Below are positions 36,737-40,368 of a stretch of DNA of 40,368 bases, in pieces. This DNA comes from Bodo saltans. Lineage: Eukaryota; Euglenozoa; Kinetoplastea; Eubodonida; Bodonidae. Numbering within the stretch: the stretch's first letter is position 1; each line of letters opens with the position of its first letter. The translations under genes and the position numbers were made by a program. The DNA lies in NCBI GenBank assembly GCA_001460835.1, contig CYKH01001775.1, positions 1 to 40,368 of the forward strand, in the 5' to 3' direction. The notes below the pieces were generated by a model. The model ran no database searches and was not told where the DNA came from. It saw only the letters and a list, made by a program, of their open reading frames with translations.

Positions 36737-37760
36737 AACTGAGGTTCCAGGCAAAAACTGAGGTTCCAGGCAAAAACTGAGGTTCCAGGCAAAAACTGAG
36801 GTTCCAGGCTAAAACTGAGGTTCCAGGTCAAAACTCAGGTTCCAGGCCAAAACTGAGGTTCCAGGCTAAAACTGAGGTTCCAGGCCAAAACTGAGGTTCC
36901 AGAACGAGGTTCCAGAACGAGGTTCCATGCGAAAATTCAGGCTAAAAACGAGGTTCCAGCTCAAAGTTTGGTTCTATGCGAAAAATGAGGTTTTAGTCAA
37001 AAATCGATGTTTCAGGCCAAAGACCAGGTTCCAAGACAAAAATCTGGTTCAATGCCGATAATCAGGTTGCATGTTTACAATCCTGTTCCACGAATGAATG
37101 AAATGAAACAAAAATCAGGTTCGAGGCCAAAAACTGAGGTTTCAGGCAAAAAATCAGGTTCCAGGCCAAAACTGAGGTTCCAGGCCAAAGACCAGGTTCC
37201 AGGCCAAAACTCAGGTTCCAGGCTAAAACTGAGGTTCCAGGCTAAAACTGAGGTTTCAGGCCAAAACTCAGGTTCCAGGCCAAAACTGAGGTTCCAGGCT
37301 AAAACTCAGGTTCCAGGCCAAAAATCAGGTTCCAGGCCAAAGACCAGGTTCCAGGCCAAAACTGAGGTTCCAGGCTAAAACTGAGGTTCCAGGCAAAAAC
37401 TGAGGTTCCAGGCGAAAACTGAGGTTCCAGGCGAAAACTGAGGTTCCAGGCAAAAACTCAGATTCCAGGCCAAAACTCAGGTTCCAGGCTAAAACTGAGG
37501 TTCCAGGCCAAAGACCAGGTTCCAGGCCAAAACTGAGGTTCCAGGCCAAAACTGAGGTTCCAGAACGAGGTTCCATGCGAAAATTCAGGCTAAAAACGAG
37601 GTTCCAGCTCAAAGTTTGGTTCTATGCGAAAAATGAGGTTTTAGTCAAAAATCGATGTTTCAGGCCAAAGACCAGGTTCCAAGACAAAAATCTGGTTCAA
37701 TGCCGATAATCAGGTTGCATGTTTACAATCCGGTTCCACGAATGAATGAAATGAAATGAG
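36432..37760 (+). repeat. 19-bp minisatellite array with 648-bp higher-order duplication
   Basis: The consensus unit is AGGTTCCAGGCCAAAACTG, with frequent GGCT, GGCA and CTC variants. Clean arrays cover about 36500-36905 and 37125-37560, with degenerate units on both sides. The two halves are themselves a tandem duplication. The stretch from about 36909 to 37108 recurs at a constant offset of 648 bases as far as the shared ATGAATGAAATGAAA. The variant order within the arrays also matches at an offset of about 642. No spacers separate the units. Confidence 0.93.
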
Positions 37761-37971
37761 TAAACCTGTCACAAGGTTTAGTATAAGATCTTGTTCCTTC
37801 CATTGGGGCAAAGCTCACGCTGTTTTGTTGTGGACCTTTCCTTCCGTACCCGTGACAGATAGAAATGTCAGAATGTCAGTCTCCTTCGCTTGTTTTGACG
37901 ACGCGCGCGGCATAGGTATCACATAAGAATTGTAGAGAAACTATCTGAGCTGTAGCTTTGTGAACTTCTTA

Positions 37972-38042
37972 ATTTTTTTGTTTTGTTTGTTATCTTGCTT
38001 TGTTACTTGCTTGTGTTTCGTTTCTCAAAACCTTTGCAAAAG
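37972..38042 (+). promoter_or_regulatory. Trans-splice acceptor for the repeat-domain gene
   Basis: A long T-rich, A-poor tract at 37972-38025 leads to AG at 38041-38042. The first ATG downstream is 38098. The tract is among the longest in the window, which argues that the downstream gene is, or recently was, expressed. Confidence 0.6.
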
Positions 38043-38097
38043 CTAAGGGCAGAGTTTGTCACAATATTTACGTCCAGATCTCTTAGTCTTGGTGCCT

Positions 38098-40023
38098 ATG
38101 CAAGCAAAGAGATTGTTCATCAACAGCATCGTAAAGCTGAAAGTGAACTCAATGACGCTGTTTAGCACATATCCAAGGCAAGCCTATTCCACGCTTAACA
38201 GCACACGCTACACTGCGCTGGACGCACTGTGGCCAATATCTGAAGACAACATTTACAAAATCAGCGCAACGATTTTCTTTTTTGATAAAGGAGTCTTCGC
38301 TGAGAAGCGATTTGACGTCCGCTCAGAATTTCAATCCATCCCAGTTTTCCTGGCACAGGATACTTTTCTAGTGATGTGGAAAGTGAAAGAATATTCTCCT
38401 TTAACTGTTTTGATGTTGCTGGAGCGACTGCATTTTAAAACACTTCAGAAACTATGCCGCCATCCATTTGCGCCATTCAACGAAGAACGAGTATTACCGT
38501 TGCAAGCATGGTCCAACGCGTACGCCGAAGGGCAGGGGTGCCGAGATGCGATGATCAACAATATCAAGCGATGCCACCTTGCTGCCACATCGGCAACAAC
38601 TGAAAATAACCCACCTCTATCACACTTTGGCGGCCGCGATCGTGTATCATTCATTGCGTACGCACCAGACGGTATAACACACGACCTTTTGCAACCAGGA
38701 AAAGAATCGGAGCGCTTCGCTTTTAATGAAAACTTCGCTTTTGGAACGCTGCGTGTAGCTGCAATCGTGGAGGGAGCTTCTGTTCGCACCCTTTGTGATC
38801 CTGACACAAATACCACAGATGGAGGCGCAGCTCCTACTGATTTGATATCTTTTCAATTGGGCACAACGTGCAACATGCAGCCGAACGGATCAGTTGTTTT
38901 TTATTCTGAACACCTGAAGGCAGATGAATTCATTGGTACCTTCTTTCAACCAAAGCTGGAAAGGATTCCGACAGCTCAACTGGATTTTTCAAAATCCGAT
39001 CTTGGTCTGCAGTCCGATGCGCAAAAGCCAGAGGGTGGAAAGTTTATCTTGAAGTTCTTCGCATGGCCAAAAAAAGGAAAACTTGTGATTCCTTTGTCTG
39101 CTCGAAGCACAGATCTTAAAACACGCTACTTCAGCCTTGTCGACGTGATCGAACCAGTCTTCAAGGTCGATGAGAAACCCAATCCCGATTTGCAGAAGAG
39201 AGAGCTCGCATTCTCAGCTTTCAGTTACTGGGATCCGCTCCAAACGTCGGATTGGCCGTTGAAAGTCGTGTTCACCTATGCGAAAATCGACACCGAAGAC
39301 GGGAACATCAATTGTTCACAAATAACGAAAGTTGCTACGGAGGCCATGCTCGGGACCATGATAAAGCTTTCATCATCGTGCTTCATGAAAATTACTGACG
39401 CGTGCACGCACAACACTGATACTCTTGATGTTAAGTGCAAAAAATACGACAAACTAGAGCGTGTCGATCTGTTGAACAAGATTGGTGGAGTGGGGTTTTC
39501 CAGAACAGATGCCCTTAGACGCGTAACGTTTGCTGACAACATGCGCGAAAACGCCGTGCGCGAGCAAAGAAATCGATGCAAGGACCCCCTATCAAATTAT
39601 CTCCAGGCACTTTGCTCCCTTTCGAGAGAGAAGTTGGAAGAACGCCGCCAGTTGCCAGTGGCTGACGACATGAAGTACCTGAACGCAAAGCAGTGGTCAG
39701 AATGTTTTTCTCACGGCTGTTCGCCTGTCCATATTGCGGAACATCGCATTTTGCATCGAAGAGAATCAAAAGAAGCAAAGCAGCACCTTCAAGAACGACT
39801 TTCTGTCATACATTACACGCGATCATCGCGAGTCAATCACAGTGCAAACATTTCTTCAACAGTTAGCAGAATTACATTACTCCACGCTTCAAACGCTGTG
39901 TCGCGAGGGTGGGGCTCAGGTAGGGGAAGTCTTAAAGATGACTTACGAAGAGTGGCAAAGCTGCTTCAGGAAGGGAAGCGGTTGTCGAGATGCAATGTTA
40001 GCAGCGATCAATGCAAGTGTTGA
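38098..40023 (+). CDS. Hypothetical protein with repeated Trp/Cys domain, frameshifted near the 3' end
   Basis: A 641-residue open frame of unknown family. A recurring module has a leucine-rich helix (ERLHFKTLQKLCR) followed by a Trp-Cys motif (W..AYAEGQGCRDAM). Copy A lies at 38398-38570 and copy B at about 39574-39720. Copy B breaks in this frame right after WSECFSHGC; the remaining ~100 codons have no module features. The frame +1 sequence after base 39721 resumes the module and then encodes copy C. Between A and B lies a long region of mixed beta and helix character without recognised domain. No membrane helix or strong signal peptide was seen. The start is the first ATG after AG 38041-38042. 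The last third of this annotated frame is therefore probably not the native sequence. Confidence 0.65.
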   Translation: MQAKRLFINSIVKLKVNSMTLFSTYPRQAYSTLNSTRYTALDALWPISEDNIYKISATIFFFDKGVFAEKRFDVRSEFQSIPVFLAQDTFLVMWKVKEYSPLTVLMLLERLHFKTLQKLCRHPFAPFNEERVLPLQAWSNAYAEGQGCRDAMINNIKRCHLAATSATTENNPPLSHFGGRDRVSFIAYAPDGITHDLLQPGKESERFAFNENFAFGTLRVAAIVEGASVRTLCDPDTNTTDGGAAPTDLISFQLGTTCNMQPNGSVVFYSEHLKADEFIGTFFQPKLERIPTAQLDFSKSDLGLQSDAQKPEGGKFILKFFAWPKKGKLVIPLSARSTDLKTRYFSLVDVIEPVFKVDEKPNPDLQKRELAFSAFSYWDPLQTSDWPLKVVFTYAKIDTEDGNINCSQITKVATEAMLGTMIKLSSSCFMKITDACTHNTDTLDVKCKKYDKLERVDLLNKIGGVGFSRTDALRRVTFADNMRENAVREQRNRCKDPLSNYLQALCSLSREKLEERRQLPVADDMKYLNAKQWSECFSHGCSPVHIAEHRILHRRESKEAKQHLQERLSVIHYTRSSRVNHSANISSTVSRITLLHASNAVSRGWGSGRGSLKDDLRRVAKLLQEGKRLSRCNVSSDQCKC

Positions 40024-40108
40024 TTTCCGTGTGCTTTACGGTATCCGCTACGATGAAAGAGATCCACCGAACGTAATCGGTTTTCTAGAAAAAAGTCAGC
40101 ATGTGTAA
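39722..40108 (+). pseudogene. Frame-shifted 3' part of the repeat-domain gene (module copy C)
   Basis: From about 39722, in the frame one base later than the main ORF, the coding sequence continues without a stop to TAA at 40106-40108. It begins RLSILRNIAFC, completing module B after the GC of the upstream frame, and then encodes copy C (LAELHYSTLQTLCR, then EEWQSCFRKGSGCRDAML). Copy C matches copy A closely, so this segment is real coding sequence and not a shadow. It lacks its own acceptor and start. Either the gene is recently broken, the sequence has a one-base error, or translation shifts frame. Confidence 0.65.
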
Positions 40109-40329
40109 GAGTAAAGCGCGTGAAATCAGACTGAATAACACTGTGCTGGGTGGACGAACAACGGCGTTTCACATAACGTGGCGACGGATGTTGCGAAATA
40201 TCTGAACATGGCGATTAACCTGCTCCTTAACGTCGTCGCGATTGTTGGTGACCGTAAAATCAGTCGAGTAACGCGAACATTTGCTTTGTGCTGTGAATTT
40301 GTGAAGAACCTTTTCTTGACGTTTGTGAA

Positions 40330-40364
40330 ATTTTGCCCCCTCCCTCCCCCCTTTTTTTTGTAAG
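40330..40364 (+). promoter_or_regulatory. Trans-splice acceptor for the next gene beyond the window
   Basis: A C/T-only tract at about 40335-40359 followed by GTAAG (AG at 40363-40364) closes the window. No ATG follows before the end, so the next gene starts outside. The 220 bases between 40109 and 40330 show no supported gene. Confidence 0.5.
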
Positions 40365-40368
40365 CAAA

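Larger units (their letters stand above)
36025..38097 (+). other. 2-kb gene-poor region around a minisatellite
   Basis: This is by far the largest gap between genes in the window. Bases 36025-36430 are mostly unique sequence, with a good splice-like tract ending at AG 36216-36217. Bases about 36432-37760 are the 19-bp minisatellite and its degenerate flanks. Bases 37761-37970 look unique. Bases 37972-38025 are a strong T-rich tract leading to AG 38041-38042, the acceptor for the gene starting at 38098. Confidence 0.75.

Noticed and set aside
37325..37612. Antisense 95-codon frame in the minisatellite, and the sense frame at 37007-37378
   Set aside because: Both are open only because the 19-bp unit rarely makes stops. 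Neither has a splice acceptor with a first-ATG relationship.
36432..37760. CRISPR array
   Set aside because: Repeats are contiguous 19-bp units without unique spacers, and the genome is eukaryotic. It is a minisatellite.
40178..40363. A 61-codon frame at the end of the window
   Set aside because: It starts at GTG and runs through the pyrimidine tract of the next splice acceptor.

Overview
This window looks like part of a polycistronic gene array from a kinetoplastid flagellate. A free-living bodonid such as Bodo saltans is the best guess. Seventeen convincing protein genes all lie on the + strand. None needs an intron, and spacers are mostly 100-600 bases. Almost every start codon is the first ATG after a T-rich tract followed by AG, which is the signature of spliced-leader trans-splicing. 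Supporting family evidence is a hexose transporter with a Cys-rich loop between TM1 and TM2, of the trypanosome THT type, and a giant Ser/Thr- and EGF-rich surface protein. The species name is inference.

Layout. 195-1142: KH-DUF1771-Smr protein ending in a CaaX box. 1366-9759: 2797-residue surface protein (mucin-like, EGF-like, IPT/TIG, about nine membrane helices, long cytoplasmic tail). 10060-10305: 81-residue orphan. 10450-11595: two-helix membrane protein. 11713-13509: double MYND-finger protein. 13703-15478: 7TM protein, possibly TOM1/GPR137-like. 15658-18009 and 18593-20230: low-complexity/coiled-coil proteins. 20565-21770: Erv46/ERGIC3. 21949-24537: kelch protein. 24781-26352: UBZ-like, CUE-like and PPPDE isopeptidase fusion. 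26507-28068: tandem pair of p24/emp24 cargo receptors. 28168-29343: charged helical orphan. 29437/29596-30447: short-chain dehydrogenase with a peroxisomal targeting tail. 30644-32971: EXD2-type exonuclease. 33218-33907: short LRR membrane protein. 34462-36024: hexose transporter. 36025-38097: two-kilobase gene-free stretch dominated by a 19-bp minisatellite carrying a 648-bp higher-order duplication. 38098-40108: repeat-domain protein broken by an apparent single-base frameshift. The window closes on a fresh splice acceptor for the next gene.

The genes do not form a pathway, as is normal for kinetoplastid arrays where gene order rarely reflects function. Three (Erv46 and two p24 proteins) belong to ER-Golgi COPII/COPI cargo cycling. 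Promoters are not expected at individual genes; control would be post-transcriptional. The most interesting points are the frameshifted repeat-domain protein, the UBZ/CUE/PPPDE fusion with a split catalytic domain, the prenylatable KH-Smr protein, recent gene conversion between the p24 copies, and the minisatellite, which an apparently spliced ORF reads into.
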